A stretch of 64,000 nt of DNA from Lentimicrobium sp. (GCA_024709105.1 JANJXJ010000016.1:21682-85681), one strand, 5' to 3'; counted from the stretch's first letter, positions 34,323-43,964 are shown. Made by a program: numbers and translations. Notes: generated from the letters alone by a model not told the origin.

Positions 34323-35162
34323 TTATTCTATGCCATTAACATTATCCTGATGACTGTCATCATGGGCATAAGGCAGTGATTTTGGGCTGTACTGCCTTTT
34401 GAGCCAGCTGCTTAAGCCATCAAGACCCGGAAAAAGCACCCTTTCGGTGATGTTTGCCTGGTCAAGTTTATCGCGGATTTCCCATTTTAATTCTTTGGGG
34501 ATAATGATGCGATAAAAAAGTTCCGGATGGTCTTCAAGCCAATGGTTCATCAACAACCTTGCATTCGACATCAAAGAAAACAAAGCATGTTGATTGACAA
34601 TTCTTTCGTCCATGGAAGGGGGCTCCAGAAAAATTACAAATCGCCTTTCATGCAAGGTTTCAAGCTGTTTTAAACTATTACATACGGTATCGAGCATGGT
34701 GGGAGTGAAAACATTGGCTCCTTCTTCCTTGATGGTATTAAATAAGGGAGTTGGCAGAAATTCATTGGCTTTCACATAATTTACGCACCAGATAGCGCCA
34801 TCGGTATTAAACCTCATCAGGTTGGCTGTGGCAAAATGCAAAGCTATGTAAGGAGAATAAGTCCAGTCGAGCAGTCGGGTGGGCAAGCCATGGTGCTGAG
34901 CAATGGCCATAAGGTTCCACACCGATTCGCCTGAAACTGTATTCCGGTGTGCGTATTTTCTGAAATTTCTCAGCAGATGCCTTTCCAGGTCGCTGTAAGG
35001 GCCTTCCAGTCGCATCAGGCTGGTTTTTAGCTCATAACCTGCATCAGATAAACCCCTGAAAACGTGCGCAGACCTGAATCGTCCCAAACTGGCATCGTAA
35101 GAATCACGAAAAAGTTCTTCCTGCAACTCAGCCCAGCTTTTTACAATAACATCGTTTTTCAT
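34323..35162 (-). CDS. FRG domain-containing protein
   Basis: A 279-residue protein whose N-terminal half is an FRG domain: HVFRGLSDAGYELKTSLMRLEG (with the name-giving FRG), ERHLLRNFRKYA, and LMAIAQHHGLPTRLLDWTYSP. The domain name comes from the F-R-G motif, the catalytic role is unknown, and FRG proteins occur both in mobile or defence contexts and in ordinary chromosomes. No signal peptide. It lies 48 bases downstream of the permease gene on the same strand. No defence partner is recognised next to it. Confidence 0.9.
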   Translation of the reverse strand: MKNDVIVKSWAELQEELFRDSYDASLGRFRSAHVFRGLSDAGYELKTSLMRLEGPYSDLERHLLRNFRKYAHRNTVSGESVWNLMAIAQHHGLPTRLLDWTYSPYIALHFATANLMRFNTDGAIWCVNYVKANEFLPTPLFNTIKEEGANVFTPTMLDTVCNSLKQLETLHERRFVIFLEPPSMDERIVNQHALFSLMSNARLLMNHWLEDHPELFYRIIIPKELKWEIRDKLDQANITERVLFPGLDGLSSWLKRQYSPKSLPYAHDDSHQDNVNGIE

Positions 35163-35210
35163 TTTTTGATTGTTGGTGCCATTATTTCCAATTTCTGCAA
35201 AATGAAATTC

Positions 35211-36473
35211 TCAGAAAGTTGACCTCATGGCTTCCACAGGGTCAAGCCTTGATGCTGACCAGGCGGGAAGGAATCCTGAGACCAGGCCTATAACTGCCGA
35301 AACGCCAATTCCCAGTGCAATATTTCCGGTAGTTAAAATAAGATTCATGTCGAATGCTGCAGAAATTGCCAGAGTAAGCAAGAAAATGATGGCCAGCCCG
35401 AGCAAACCACCGAAAATGGACAGAAAAACTGCTTCAAACAGGAACTGAAGCAGAATAAAGTAATTTTTTGCACCCATTGCTTTTTGTATACCTATCTGTG
35501 CTGTTCTTTCCTTTACAGAAACAAACATGATGTTGGCAATGCCAAACCCGCCGACCAGCAGCGAAAATCCGCCAATAATCCACCCAACTGCCGAAACAAT
35601 CCTGAAAAAGCTATCGAATCCCTGCGAGATTACACTGGTTTCATTAATGGCAAAGTCATCTTCAATTCCAGGTTTTAGTTTACGAACAGAGCGCATGATA
35701 CCTGTCAGTTCATCGCGCAATTCCTCGTTACTGACATTGGGCCTGGCTCTTACCATGATAGCCGCGCCTATATTGTCGCTTTTCATATCAATGAAATTGC
35801 GGGCAAAATTTACCGGAAGTAATACCTGATTGTCATTGGAGTTGCCAAAATTGTTGTTGCCTTCTTTCTTCAACAAGCCGATTACCTCCACTTTCTGCCC
35901 AAAGACTTTTATTCGTTGTCCAACAGGACTGATACCTGCAAACAGGTTTTTTTCTATTTCGCTGCCGATTATTGCGACAGGGCGGCCTCCCAGCGATTCT
36001 TCCAGAGTAAAGTACCTGCCCGAAGTTAACTCAATGGGGGTAACCTCGCTGTAATCGTGCGAAACAGCAACTACCGAGGCATTATCAACTGCTGCAGCAT
36101 TAAACTTAACAGTTCGGTTCATACCTACCATATAGCTGCTGGCTTCGGCGGCCTGACTTCGTTTTTGAATTTCAGCAAGATCGGCCATGGTAGGCTCGGG
36201 TCTTTTCATGTACTTCCACCAGGGGTAGTCGTTTCCACCGAATGCCCAGGGCCATTTCTGCACAAACAACACATTGCTGCCCAGGGTATTGATGCTGTCG
36301 CGCAGTGTATTTTCGATGGAATCAAAAACAGTGAAAACCGATATAATAGCAAAGATTCCAATAGTAATACCAAGCAGAGACAGAAAAGTGCGTACCTTGT
36401 TTACAATAATGGCAGTGATTGCAAAAAGATAGCTTTCGCGGATTAGCCGGATCAAAATTATGGGTTTGTTCAT
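35211..36473 (-). CDS. MacB/FtsX-type ABC transporter permease
   Basis: A 420-residue permease with an N-terminal TM (about 22-45), a MacB-type periplasmic domain (about 50-270, with VAIIGSEIEKNLF and GQRIKVFGQKVEVIGLLKK), and three C-terminal TM helices in the FtsX domain (from about 295, including GIANIMFVSVKERTAQIGIQKAMGA). Such permeases work with an ABC ATPase to transmit conformational change across the envelope, for lipoprotein or antimicrobial export. No ATPase gene is adjacent; it must be elsewhere. Confidence 0.93.
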   Translation of the reverse strand: MNKPIILIRLIRESYLFAITAIIVNKVRTFLSLLGITIGIFAIISVFTVFDSIENTLRDSINTLGSNVLFVQKWPWAFGGNDYPWWKYMKRPEPTMADLAEIQKRSQAAEASSYMVGMNRTVKFNAAAVDNASVVAVSHDYSEVTPIELTSGRYFTLEESLGGRPVAIIGSEIEKNLFAGISPVGQRIKVFGQKVEVIGLLKKEGNNNFGNSNDNQVLLPVNFARNFIDMKSDNIGAAIMVRARPNVSNEELRDELTGIMRSVRKLKPGIEDDFAINETSVISQGFDSFFRIVSAVGWIIGGFSLLVGGFGIANIMFVSVKERTAQIGIQKAMGAKNYFILLQFLFEAVFLSIFGGLLGLAIIFLLTLAISAAFDMNLILTTGNIALGIGVSAVIGLVSGFLPAWSASRLDPVEAMRSTF

Positions 36474-36965
36474 AGGAAGTAGTTTGGCAGGGATGTAAAA
36501 TTACTAATTATTTGAGACACGATGCTAAGTTTACGTAATGAATTAAGAAAGATGGGCAGTTGAAAAAAAATCAGAAGAATACTAAAGCTAAGTTGTTACT
36601 TTTTTATCCTTCCCCAGGCCGGTTTAAACTTTTCTGATATATCATTGCTTCATTACCACTGCTATCTTTATAACATTGTTTTTGTTCATTCTAAACCTAC
36701 AGAGATATAGTTTTAACCGGGGCAGTAAGTTATACAACCGGTGCAGAGCTGCTGTTATTATCTAAAAAAAGTTTATATGTTAAAAAGCCTGACTGATGAA
36801 AAAACAGGTTGCATACTGAGCCGATTTTTAATAAACTTGCAAACTAAAATAAAGGCAGCCTTTTATTGTTTAATAAAGTGAAAGTCACTTATTTGCAATT
36901 TTGTTGCTTTTATAAAAAATCTTCTTTAATTGCCAATCTACCCAAAGAAAAATCCGGGAAAAATC
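36474..36965. other. Intergenic region upstream of purH
   Basis: About 490 bp between divergent genes. It includes two short dyads: AGCCTG...CAGGTT near 36785-36810 and AAAGGC-A-GCCTTT near 36851-36863, neither with a convincing terminator or operator layout. No ORF and no riboswitch fold recognised. Promoters for both flanking genes should be here. Confidence 0.35.
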
Positions 36966-38492
36966 ATGAGCGAAAAAAAACAAATCAGGTCGGCCCTGAT
37001 ATCGGTTTATTATAAAGACGGGCTTGAGCCTGTGGTAAGGTTATTGCATAAACATGGAGTTGCCTTGTACTCTACAGGTGGTACTCAAACCTTTATCGAA
37101 TCGCTTGATATTCCGGTTCAAACGGTGGAGTCTCTCACAAGTTACCCATCAATACTCGGAGGCAGGGTAAAAACCCTGCACCCAAAAGTTTTTGGAGGAA
37201 TACTCGGCCGCCGCCACAACAACAGCGATCAGGCTGAAATGCAGCAATACGGAATACCATCATTCGATCTGGTAATTGTTGACCTTTATCCTTTTGAGCA
37301 AACAGTAGCATCAGGCGCCGACCATGCTTCCATTATCGAGAAAATAGATATTGGAGGGATTTCTCTCATCAGAGCCGGTGCCAAAAATTATCAGGATGTT
37401 CTGATAGTTCCTTCATCTGCTCATTATCCCGAATTGTTAAAAATACTTTCGGAAAATGAAGTGAGCAGTACCATGGAGGAGAGAATGCGTTTTGCCGCTT
37501 ATGCTTTTGCAATGAGTTCGCATTACGATTCAGCAATTTTCAATTATTTTTCCGGGCAAACAGCTTATCAGGAGTTTCGCAGCAGTGTGGGGAATGCCCA
37601 TACGCTCAGGTATGGAGAAAATCCGCATCAGAAAGGGGAATTTTTTGGTAATCTGAACGAAGTATTTGAACAGTTGCATGGTAAAGAGCTGTCGTACAAT
37701 AATTTACTCGATCTGGATGCTGCTATTGCGCTGATCAGCGAATTTGATGAAACCACTTTTGCCATCATAAAACACAACAATGCATGCGGAATTGCATCGC
37801 GCGAACGGTTGATTGATGCATGGCAGGCAGCATTGGATGGCGACCCGGTATCTGCATTTGGAGGCGTGCTGGTTACCAACAAGGCTGTTGATACTGAAAC
37901 AGCTGCAGAAATCAATAAGTTATTCTTTGAGATAATTCTGGCTCCGGGTTACGAAAAAAATGCGTTGGATCTACTGCAAACTAAGAAAAATAGAGTAATT
38001 TTGCAGGCTAAATCATTTGATTTTCAGGGAAAACAGTTCAGAAGCCTTCTTAATGGTGTTTTGCAGCAGGACAAAGATCTGAAAACCGAAGTCGCAGCCG
38101 ATCTTAGGGTAGTAACCCATATTTCGCCCGGCGATGAGGAGATACAGGATTTGTTGTTTGCCAATAAAGTGGTAAAGCACAGTAAGTCAAATGCCATAGT
38201 TCTGGTTAAAAACAGGCAGATGGCAGGCAGCGGAGCAGGGCAAACCTCAAGGGTAGATGCCTTGCGTCATGCCATAGAAAAGGCCGGTAGTTTTGGTTTT
38301 GACCTGAACGGAGCAGTAATGGCATCTGATGCTTTCTTTCCTTTTGCCGATTCGGTTGAACTGGCTCACAAGGCAGGTATAGTTTCGGTGATACAGCCCG
38401 GAGGGTCGGTACGCGATGAAGATACAATTGATTACTGCAATGCAAACGCACTGAGCATGGTTTTTACCGGAATCAGACATTTTAAACACTGA
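36966..38492 (+). CDS. purH: Bifunctional AICAR formyltransferase / IMP cyclohydrolase
   Basis: Catalyses the last two steps of purine synthesis. The N-terminal MGS-like IMP cyclohydrolase domain shows ALISVYYKDGL, YSTGGTQTFIES, LGGRVKTLHPKVFGGIL and VVDLYPFEQT. The C-terminal AICAR transformylase domain has LRYGENPHQKG, IIKHNNACGIA, NAIVLVKN and SDAFFPFADSVE...VIQPGGSVRD. The ATG at 36966 gives the conserved start; 12 residues from 36930 are excluded. 508 aa is the usual length. It precedes mreB by 19 bases, a pairing seen across Bacteroidota. Confidence 0.98.
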   Translation: MSEKKQIRSALISVYYKDGLEPVVRLLHKHGVALYSTGGTQTFIESLDIPVQTVESLTSYPSILGGRVKTLHPKVFGGILGRRHNNSDQAEMQQYGIPSFDLVIVDLYPFEQTVASGADHASIIEKIDIGGISLIRAGAKNYQDVLIVPSSAHYPELLKILSENEVSSTMEERMRFAAYAFAMSSHYDSAIFNYFSGQTAYQEFRSSVGNAHTLRYGENPHQKGEFFGNLNEVFEQLHGKELSYNNLLDLDAAIALISEFDETTFAIIKHNNACGIASRERLIDAWQAALDGDPVSAFGGVLVTNKAVDTETAAEINKLFFEIILAPGYEKNALDLLQTKKNRVILQAKSFDFQGKQFRSLLNGVLQQDKDLKTEVAADLRVVTHISPGDEEIQDLLFANKVVKHSKSNAIVLVKNRQMAGSGAGQTSRVDALRHAIEKAGSFGFDLNGAVMASDAFFPFADSVELAHKAGIVSVIQPGGSVRDEDTIDYCNANALSMVFTGIRHFKH

Positions 38493-38511
38493 CAATAAAG
38501 AAATTACAATA

Positions 38512-39534
38512 ATGGGACTTTTTTCCTTCATGACCAAAGAGATCGCAATGGATCTCGGTACAGCCAACACTATTATTATTTACAACGACAAAGTAGTGGT
38601 TGATGAGCCTTCCATCATCGCCATTGAACGAAATACCGGCAAAATCATCGCAGTAGGAAAAAGAGCAATGATGATGCATGGCAAAACACATGAGAACATA
38701 AAAACAATCCGCCCCCTTCGCGATGGTGTAATCGCTGATTTTCAGTCGGCTGAATACATGATCAGGGAGTTAATAAAAATGACCGGCCCTACCCGTAGTC
38801 TTTTTCCGCCGGCATTGAAAATGGTTATTTGTATTCCTTCAGGGATTACTGAAGTAGAAGAAAGAGCTGTTAAAGATTCAGCAGAGCAGGCCGGAGCCAA
38901 GGAAGTAAGGCTTATTCACGAGCCTATGGCCGCTGCCATCGGAATTGGTATTGATGTGCTTGAACCCACCGGAAACATGATTATTGACATAGGTGGTGGT
39001 ACCAGCGAAATTGCTGTTATTGCACTGGGAGGTATTGTCAACAATAAGTCAATAAGAATTGCCGGCGACGATTTTAACAATGATATTGAAGAATATATGC
39101 GCAAGCAGCACAATATCAATATTGGAGAGCGCACTGCCGAAGCCATTAAGATAAATGTGGGTGCAGCACTTACCGAAATTGACAATCCTCCGCCTGACTA
39201 TCCGGTGCACGGCAGGGATATGCTTACAGGTATTCCCAAAGAAATTTATGTTAATTACAGCGAAATAGCTCATTGCCTTGATAAATCAATCGCCAAAATA
39301 GAAGCGGCTGTGCTGAATGCGCTGGAAATGACTCCTCCAGAACTCTCAGCCGACATTTACCGCACCGGAATCTATCTTGCAGGAGGCGGCTCTATGCTCA
39401 GAGGCCTTGATAAAAGGCTGCATCTTAAAACCAAACTTCCGGTGCATGTAGCTGAAGATCCGCTCAGGGCTGTTGCCAGGGGCACTGGTATTGCGCTGAA
39501 GAACTTCAATAAGTTCACCTTCCTGATCAAGTAA
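38512..39534 (+). CDS. mreB: Rod shape-determining protein MreB
   Basis: Actin-like ATPase that organises lateral cell-wall growth; 340 residues. Actin-fold motifs are present: MDLGTANTIIYN-like phosphate-1 loop, the DIGGGTSEIAVIALGG phosphate-2 loop, and the adenosine motif LAGGGSMLRGLDKRL. It lies in a tight run purH-mreB-mreC-mreD, implying a rod-like cell shape. Confidence 0.98.
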   Translation: MGLFSFMTKEIAMDLGTANTIIIYNDKVVVDEPSIIAIERNTGKIIAVGKRAMMMHGKTHENIKTIRPLRDGVIADFQSAEYMIRELIKMTGPTRSLFPPALKMVICIPSGITEVEERAVKDSAEQAGAKEVRLIHEPMAAAIGIGIDVLEPTGNMIIDIGGGTSEIAVIALGGIVNNKSIRIAGDDFNNDIEEYMRKQHNINIGERTAEAIKINVGAALTEIDNPPPDYPVHGRDMLTGIPKEIYVNYSEIAHCLDKSIAKIEAAVLNALEMTPPELSADIYRTGIYLAGGGSMLRGLDKRLHLKTKLPVHVAEDPLRAVARGTGIALKNFNKFTFLIK

Positions 39535-39571
39535 TAAAGACCTTTCAGGAAATTCACACCAGGGAAATGGT

Positions 39572-40414
39572 ATGCGGCACATTCTTGCTTTTATCTGGAA
39601 ACACAGCTTTTTCTTCCTGTTCCTGACTCTGGAATTTATTGCGCTTATACTCATTGCAAACCGAAGTTTTTACCACCGTTCAGTGTTTTCAAATGCTAAC
39701 GACAATTTTACCGGCAGTGTACTAACATCATGGTCGGGCATTACTTCTTACTTTTCGCTAAAACAGGAAAACAAATTGCTGTCTGCTGAAAACGCCCGGC
39801 TTATGCAGCTGCTCACCAAAAGCCAGGTGAGTAATGACACTGCATCGGAATACGTAAATGACACTTTATACAAGCAACAGTACACCTATACCCCGGCTCA
39901 GGTAATCAACAATTCTGCATCGAGACGCGACAATTACATTATGCTGAATAAAGGCCGCAGGATGGGAATCAAACCCGATATGGCTGTTATTAATCCGCAG
40001 GGAATTGTTGGGACAGTAGTGAGTGTATCTGAAAACTTCAGTTGGGTAATGTCATTGCTTAACAAACATTCGCGCATCAGTGCCAGAATTGAACGTATCA
40101 ACCAGATGGGAACGGTTATCTGGGAAGGCGGAAATCCTGCAACCGGAACACTCATTGACATTCCAGCCCACGTAAAAGTACTGCCCGGCGACAGTATTAC
40201 CACAAGTGGTTACAGCAATATTTTTCCTGAGGGAATTATGATTGGTACTGTGGAAGAAATTACAGTAGATAAAGGGGCTCATTTTTATACCATTTATTTC
40301 AGGTTCTCAGCCGATCTAAACAGCCTGAGACATGTTTATGTGGTAGGAAATCTGTTTCGTGAGGAACAAATTGAACTTAGTAAGAAGATCATAAATGGAG
40401 AAGTTCCCAGGTAG
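39572..40414 (+). CDS. mreC: Rod shape-determining protein MreC
   Basis: Bitopic elongasome scaffold protein of 280 residues. An N-terminal TM (about residues 10-30) is followed by a coiled coil (about 62-95, LKQENKLLSAENARLMQLL) and the beta-rich MreC core with NYIMLNKGRRMGIKPDMAVINPQGIVG and SRISARIERINQMGTVIWEG. The 3' end overlaps mreD by 20 bases, so the two are coupled. Confidence 0.95.
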   Translation: MRHILAFIWKHSFFFLFLTLEFIALILIANRSFYHRSVFSNANDNFTGSVLTSWSGITSYFSLKQENKLLSAENARLMQLLTKSQVSNDTASEYVNDTLYKQQYTYTPAQVINNSASRRDNYIMLNKGRRMGIKPDMAVINPQGIVGTVVSVSENFSWVMSLLNKHSRISARIERINQMGTVIWEGGNPATGTLIDIPAHVKVLPGDSITTSGYSNIFPEGIMIGTVEEITVDKGAHFYTIYFRFSADLNSLRHVYVVGNLFREEQIELSKKIINGEVPR

Positions 40415-40907
40415 AGATATCGCCAGATTTTTTATTTTGATTGTGGTTCAGGTAACTATGCTCGATCACATCAATCTGCAGGGTTTTGCCAACCCTTCTT
40501 TGTACCTGTATTTTATTCTGCTGCTTCCTTTTGAAGTTGCCGGCTGGATGCTGCTACTTTCTGCATTTCTGATTGGCTTTGGAATTGACAGCTTTAGCAA
40601 TTCTGTAGGATTACATGCAGCAGCAGCAACTGCAGCAGCTTTTGTAAGGCCTTATGCCATTAAACTGGCAGGTGCTCCTGCCGAATACGAGGGCAACCTC
40701 AAACCGGGAATCGGCGATATGGGTTTACGCTGGTTTTTTGCCTATACTCTGGTAGTGGTTTTTGTACATCAATTTTCGCTCTATATGCTTGAGTCATTGC
40801 GACTGGCCGAAGCCGGGATAATTCTTGTCAAAACCATAACCGGTACAGTGTTTACTCTGGCTCTAATTGTTGTTGTAGAATATCTATTTATGAGAAAAAG
40901 GGGGTAG
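40395..40907 (+). CDS. mreD: Rod shape-determining protein MreD
   Basis: Integral membrane elongasome protein of 170 residues with about five TM helices and the conserved DSFSNSVGLHAAAATAAAFVRPY segment. Start overlaps mreC. The genes usually next in this locus, the elongation transpeptidase (PBP2) and rodA, are absent: an oppositely oriented carboxyltransferase follows. Confidence 0.9.
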   Translation: MEKFPGRDIARFFILIVVQVTMLDHINLQGFANPSLYLYFILLLPFEVAGWMLLLSAFLIGFGIDSFSNSVGLHAAAATAAAFVRPYAIKLAGAPAEYEGNLKPGIGDMGLRWFFAYTLVVVFVHQFSLYMLESLRLAEAGIILVKTITGTVFTLALIVVVEYLFMRKRG

Positions 40908-40952
40908 TTGCAAAAACAACTTCCCCCTCAATAACTATATCCTGAAGTTTTT

Positions 40953-42683
40953 TCAGGAATGGCCCAGAATATCTCCTTCCTCCGTTGTCCAGTTGTACTG
41001 ATACAAACCATCAATCAGCCTTTGTTCTTTCTGTTCAGGACTTAAGGAATCATACGCTCGTTTTTCTGCTTCAAAACGGGCTCGTTTTTCTTCTTCTATT
41101 TTATGTATTTCGTCAAGATAATTCTGCTCAACACGTTTCTTTAAAAAATCGTGCGCTACTGAAGGAAATAACTCAAGCAACAATTCTTCTTTTTCGCTGG
41201 CAGCCAGTTTTACATCGCCGTATTCATGAAATACAGGATTTTCCTGACGTTTGTAGAATCTGGTATCGTAAGCTGTTTCGTCCTTAACTCCTGCTATCTT
41301 GTACCTGAACTCAGGGTCAACCGGAACCGGTGTTTTTCCATAAATACCTTTTACGAGATTTACAAACTGAATGGATTTGGTAGTATAAAGAGGCTGGCCT
41401 TTTGATTCATCAATAGCACAATTTACTGCCTGAACTCCCACAATCTGGCTGGTTGGAGTAACAAGCGGAGGACAACCGGCATCCATCCTTACGGAAGGGA
41501 TAAGTTCAAGCGTTCTCGGCAGGAGTTTTTCAAGTTTCAGTTGTTTAAGCTGGGCCAGCATGTTGGAATACATCCCGCCAGGGACTTCTGCTTCCTTAAC
41601 TTTTTCGTCGGGTTCAGGAAACCCGAAATAACTTTCGATGCGCTGGCAGGTGCTGAGCAAATCGTCCTGTTTGTCGGCTTTGGCAAATGCAATGGCAAGT
41701 TCAAACAGCTCCTCTATGTCTTTGGGTAACTTATCGGTAAGCAGATTAAATTCTTTGGGTAATTTTTTGTACTGATCGTATTCGGCAAGCTCATAACGGA
41801 TGTCTCGGAGTATGGCATCAATTTTCAACACTGCTTCTGCATTAACGCCGGTTTCAATATTCATGCGGTTGCAGAAAAGCTGAATAATTTCGTAGGATGA
41901 TGCAGCTGTGCCTCCTGCAAAGGGCATAATGCAGGTATCAACAATATCTGCTCCGTTTACAATGGCCATCAGTGTAGAGGCGAGTCCGTAGCCGGGAGTG
42001 CAATGGGTATGAAAATCGAGAGGAATGTGGAGGTGTTTTTTCAATAATCTAATCAACCGTCCGGCTCTGTGCGGAGGAATAAGGCCAGCCATGTCTTTGA
42101 TGGAAATCATATCAGCACCCATATCCTGAAGTTTCAGGGCTAGATCGAGATAATACTGATCGGTAAAAATATGGGTTTGCAGTGGTTTAGCCTGCAGTAT
42201 GGCCTTAAGTTTTCTGAAAGCAGAAAAATACGGATCTACTGTGTAGCAAATGGCGCAGTCGGCTATTCCTCCATTTGCTTTTACTGATTTGATGGTTGAA
42301 CCAATGTTGTTTACATCATTCAGAGCATCAAAAATGCGCATAATGCTGATACCCGATTGAATAGCATTGCGGTTAAACCCGTCAATAACATCATCGGGGT
42401 AGGGGTTATATCCAAATAAATTTCTTCCGCGGCTCAACGCTGTAAGCCGGGTGGTATCTCCAACTCCGTTTTTTATTTTTTCTAATCTGTCCCAGGGGTT
42501 TTCATTGAGATATCTCATTACCGAATCTGGCACGGCTCCGCCCCAAACTTCCATTGCATAAAAGCCGGCTTCACGGTAATAGGGCAAGACCCGGTCAACC
42601 TGCTGCTGGGTCATTCTGGTGGCAAAAAGCGATTGCTGACCATCGCGTAAGGTCAAGTCTCTGATTAAAAGTTTTTTACCCAT
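40953..42683 (-). CDS. Biotin-dependent carboxyltransferase (oxaloacetate decarboxylase alpha / pyruvate carboxylase B type), no biotin domain
   Basis: A 576-residue carboxyltransferase of the OadA/PycB group. The TIM-barrel domain starts LLIRDLTLRDGQQSLFATRM and contains MISIKDMAGLIPPHRA and DFHTHCTPGYG, which hold the carboxylated Lys and metal-binding His residues; a PYC_OADA domain follows (about 300-480). The C-terminus ends GLYQYNWTTEEGDILGHS with no biotinyl domain (no MKM), so the biotin carrier must be a separate protein. An ATG at 42737 precedes by 18 unconserved residues; the conserved start is at 42683. Confidence 0.9.
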   Translation of the reverse strand: MGKKLLIRDLTLRDGQQSLFATRMTQQQVDRVLPYYREAGFYAMEVWGGAVPDSVMRYLNENPWDRLEKIKNGVGDTTRLTALSRGRNLFGYNPYPDDVIDGFNRNAIQSGISIMRIFDALNDVNNIGSTIKSVKANGGIADCAICYTVDPYFSAFRKLKAILQAKPLQTHIFTDQYYLDLALKLQDMGADMISIKDMAGLIPPHRAGRLIRLLKKHLHIPLDFHTHCTPGYGLASTLMAIVNGADIVDTCIMPFAGGTAASSYEIIQLFCNRMNIETGVNAEAVLKIDAILRDIRYELAEYDQYKKLPKEFNLLTDKLPKDIEELFELAIAFAKADKQDDLLSTCQRIESYFGFPEPDEKVKEAEVPGGMYSNMLAQLKQLKLEKLLPRTLELIPSVRMDAGCPPLVTPTSQIVGVQAVNCAIDESKGQPLYTTKSIQFVNLVKGIYGKTPVPVDPEFRYKIAGVKDETAYDTRFYKRQENPVFHEYGDVKLAASEKEELLLELFPSVAHDFLKKRVEQNYLDEIHKIEEEKRARFEAEKRAYDSLSPEQKEQRLIDGLYQYNWTTEEGDILGHS

Positions 42684-42765
42684 AATTGTAGTTATATATG
42701 TAGTTTGTGTAATAGTGAAGTGCGCAGTATGTAACATGGCCAGATTTTACACTAAGCCCTGCTCA

Positions 42766-42773
42766 CAAAAGTA
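42766..42773 (-). promoter_or_regulatory. Candidate -7 promoter box for the carboxyltransferase gene
   Basis: Minus strand TACTTTTG, an exact TAnnTTTG match, implying a leader of about 75 nt before the ATG at 42683. The surrounding divergent gap (42684-43034) shows nothing else clear. Confidence 0.45.
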
Positions 42774-42983
42774 AAAACTTTAATACACAATAACATAGAT
42801 GGGAAAAAATATTTTGTCACTTCATTATTTTGTTTCTTTTTGAACCAGAATGGCTGACCTGAATACGACAGAATCATTGATTGACGGTAGAAAGGAGTGA
42901 TAAACTCATCTCTTCACTGAGATGACCGCCTTTAATTTAATTCCAGTATTTTACACCAATCACGGTTTTTTGACAATACATTG

Positions 42984-42991
42984 TAACTTTG
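42984..42991 (+). promoter_or_regulatory. Candidate -7 promoter box for the AraC-type gene
   Basis: TAACTTTG, an exact consensus match, 43 bases before the ATG at 43035. Confidence 0.5.
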
Positions 42992-43034
42992 CTATTCTTT
43001 TAGCATCAAATACTGCTGAAAATCAAATCAGGAT

Positions 43035-43871
43035 ATGACTGCCGGATCGTCTGCTGAAAATATTACGGGGAATATTATTCCAAAGCTTAGTGTATTCCCT
43101 GCCGGAATTAAAGTTTCAGCATTTGTTAAGTGTTACTGGCAGTTGGAGAAACCTGAGGGTTTTTTACATGAACGTTTGTTGCCCAACGGCGAAACTCAGT
43201 TGATCTTTCATTACGGCCAACCATTCAGGGAAAGTTACGGAGGCAATTCCACACACCAGCCAAATAGCCTGGTGTGTGGTCAATTTACCCGGTTCAAGGA
43301 CATTTTTTCAGAGCAGGAAGCTGGATTACTGGGTGTGGTTTTTCACCCTTTTGCCTCCAATGCTTTATTCGGAATACCGGCGCATCATTTTACCCACTTG
43401 TCGGTCGGACTTACCGATATTGATTCAGGATTGCACGATATTGGTATGAGAATTGCTTCAGCCAACACATTAAAGCAAAGGTTAATGCTGATTGAGGATT
43501 TTATACTTTGCAGGATGCGCAAACTGAATCAAAGACATTTTGCCCTGGTAAAGAAAAGCGTTGAAATTCTCGGTAAAAACAATTCAGAAGCTGATATTTC
43601 TAAAGTTGCCGGTTCTCTTTTTGTTGGCGAAAGGCAGTTTGAAAGACTATTTAAGGATTATGTGGGCCTTACTCCAATGCGTTTTGCTGGTATTTCGAGG
43701 TTTCACAAGGCGTTGGGACTTTTTGGGTCTTCATTAAACCTAACTGCCATTGCACTGGAGTCGGGATATTATGATCAGGCACATTTCATCAGAGAGTTTA
43801 AAAACATTGCCGGTGAGAAACCTTCAGCATTGAGAAAAAGGTTATTTGGTTCATTTTCTGAAGATTATTGA
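43035..43871 (+). CDS. AraC family transcriptional regulator
   Basis: A 278-residue regulator with a C-terminal AraC/XylS double helix-turn-helix (about residues 175-270): ISKVAGSLFVGERQFERLFKDYVGLTPMRF and LTAIALESGYYDQAHFIREFKNIAGEKPSALRK. The N-terminal part (LPNGETQLIFHYG, LVCGQFTRF, GVVFHPFA) matches the DUF6597-type sensor often joined to this DNA-binding domain. Ligand and targets are unknown. It precedes the M28 peptidase, which has its own promoter box. Confidence 0.92.
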   Translation: MTAGSSAENITGNIIPKLSVFPAGIKVSAFVKCYWQLEKPEGFLHERLLPNGETQLIFHYGQPFRESYGGNSTHQPNSLVCGQFTRFKDIFSEQEAGLLGVVFHPFASNALFGIPAHHFTHLSVGLTDIDSGLHDIGMRIASANTLKQRLMLIEDFILCRMRKLNQRHFALVKKSVEILGKNNSEADISKVAGSLFVGERQFERLFKDYVGLTPMRFAGISRFHKALGLFGSSLNLTAIALESGYYDQAHFIREFKNIAGEKPSALRKRLFGSFSEDY

Positions 43872-43928
43872 TGGTCTGTTTTTCATTAAAAAGTCGGTTT
43901 TGTACAATTTTGAACCGGAGAGCCGTGA

Positions 43929-43936
43929 TAATTTTG
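43929..43936 (+). promoter_or_regulatory. Candidate -7 promoter box for the M28 peptidase gene
   Basis: TAATTTTG, an exact consensus match, 28 bases before the ATG at 43965, with a TTG at 43910-43912 (16-base spacer, shorter than ideal). Confidence 0.5.
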
Positions 43937-43964
43937 CAGCCTGAAATCAACAATCCAATCCATC

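Noticed and set aside
36780..36870. Two short dyads upstream of purH considered as a regulatory RNA
   Set aside because: No recognisable riboswitch architecture and weak stems.
40941..40957. CCTGAA/TTCAGG dyad between mreD and the carboxyltransferase gene
   Set aside because: The 6-bp stem with a 5-nt loop overlaps the stop codon of the minus-strand gene; too weak to call a terminator.
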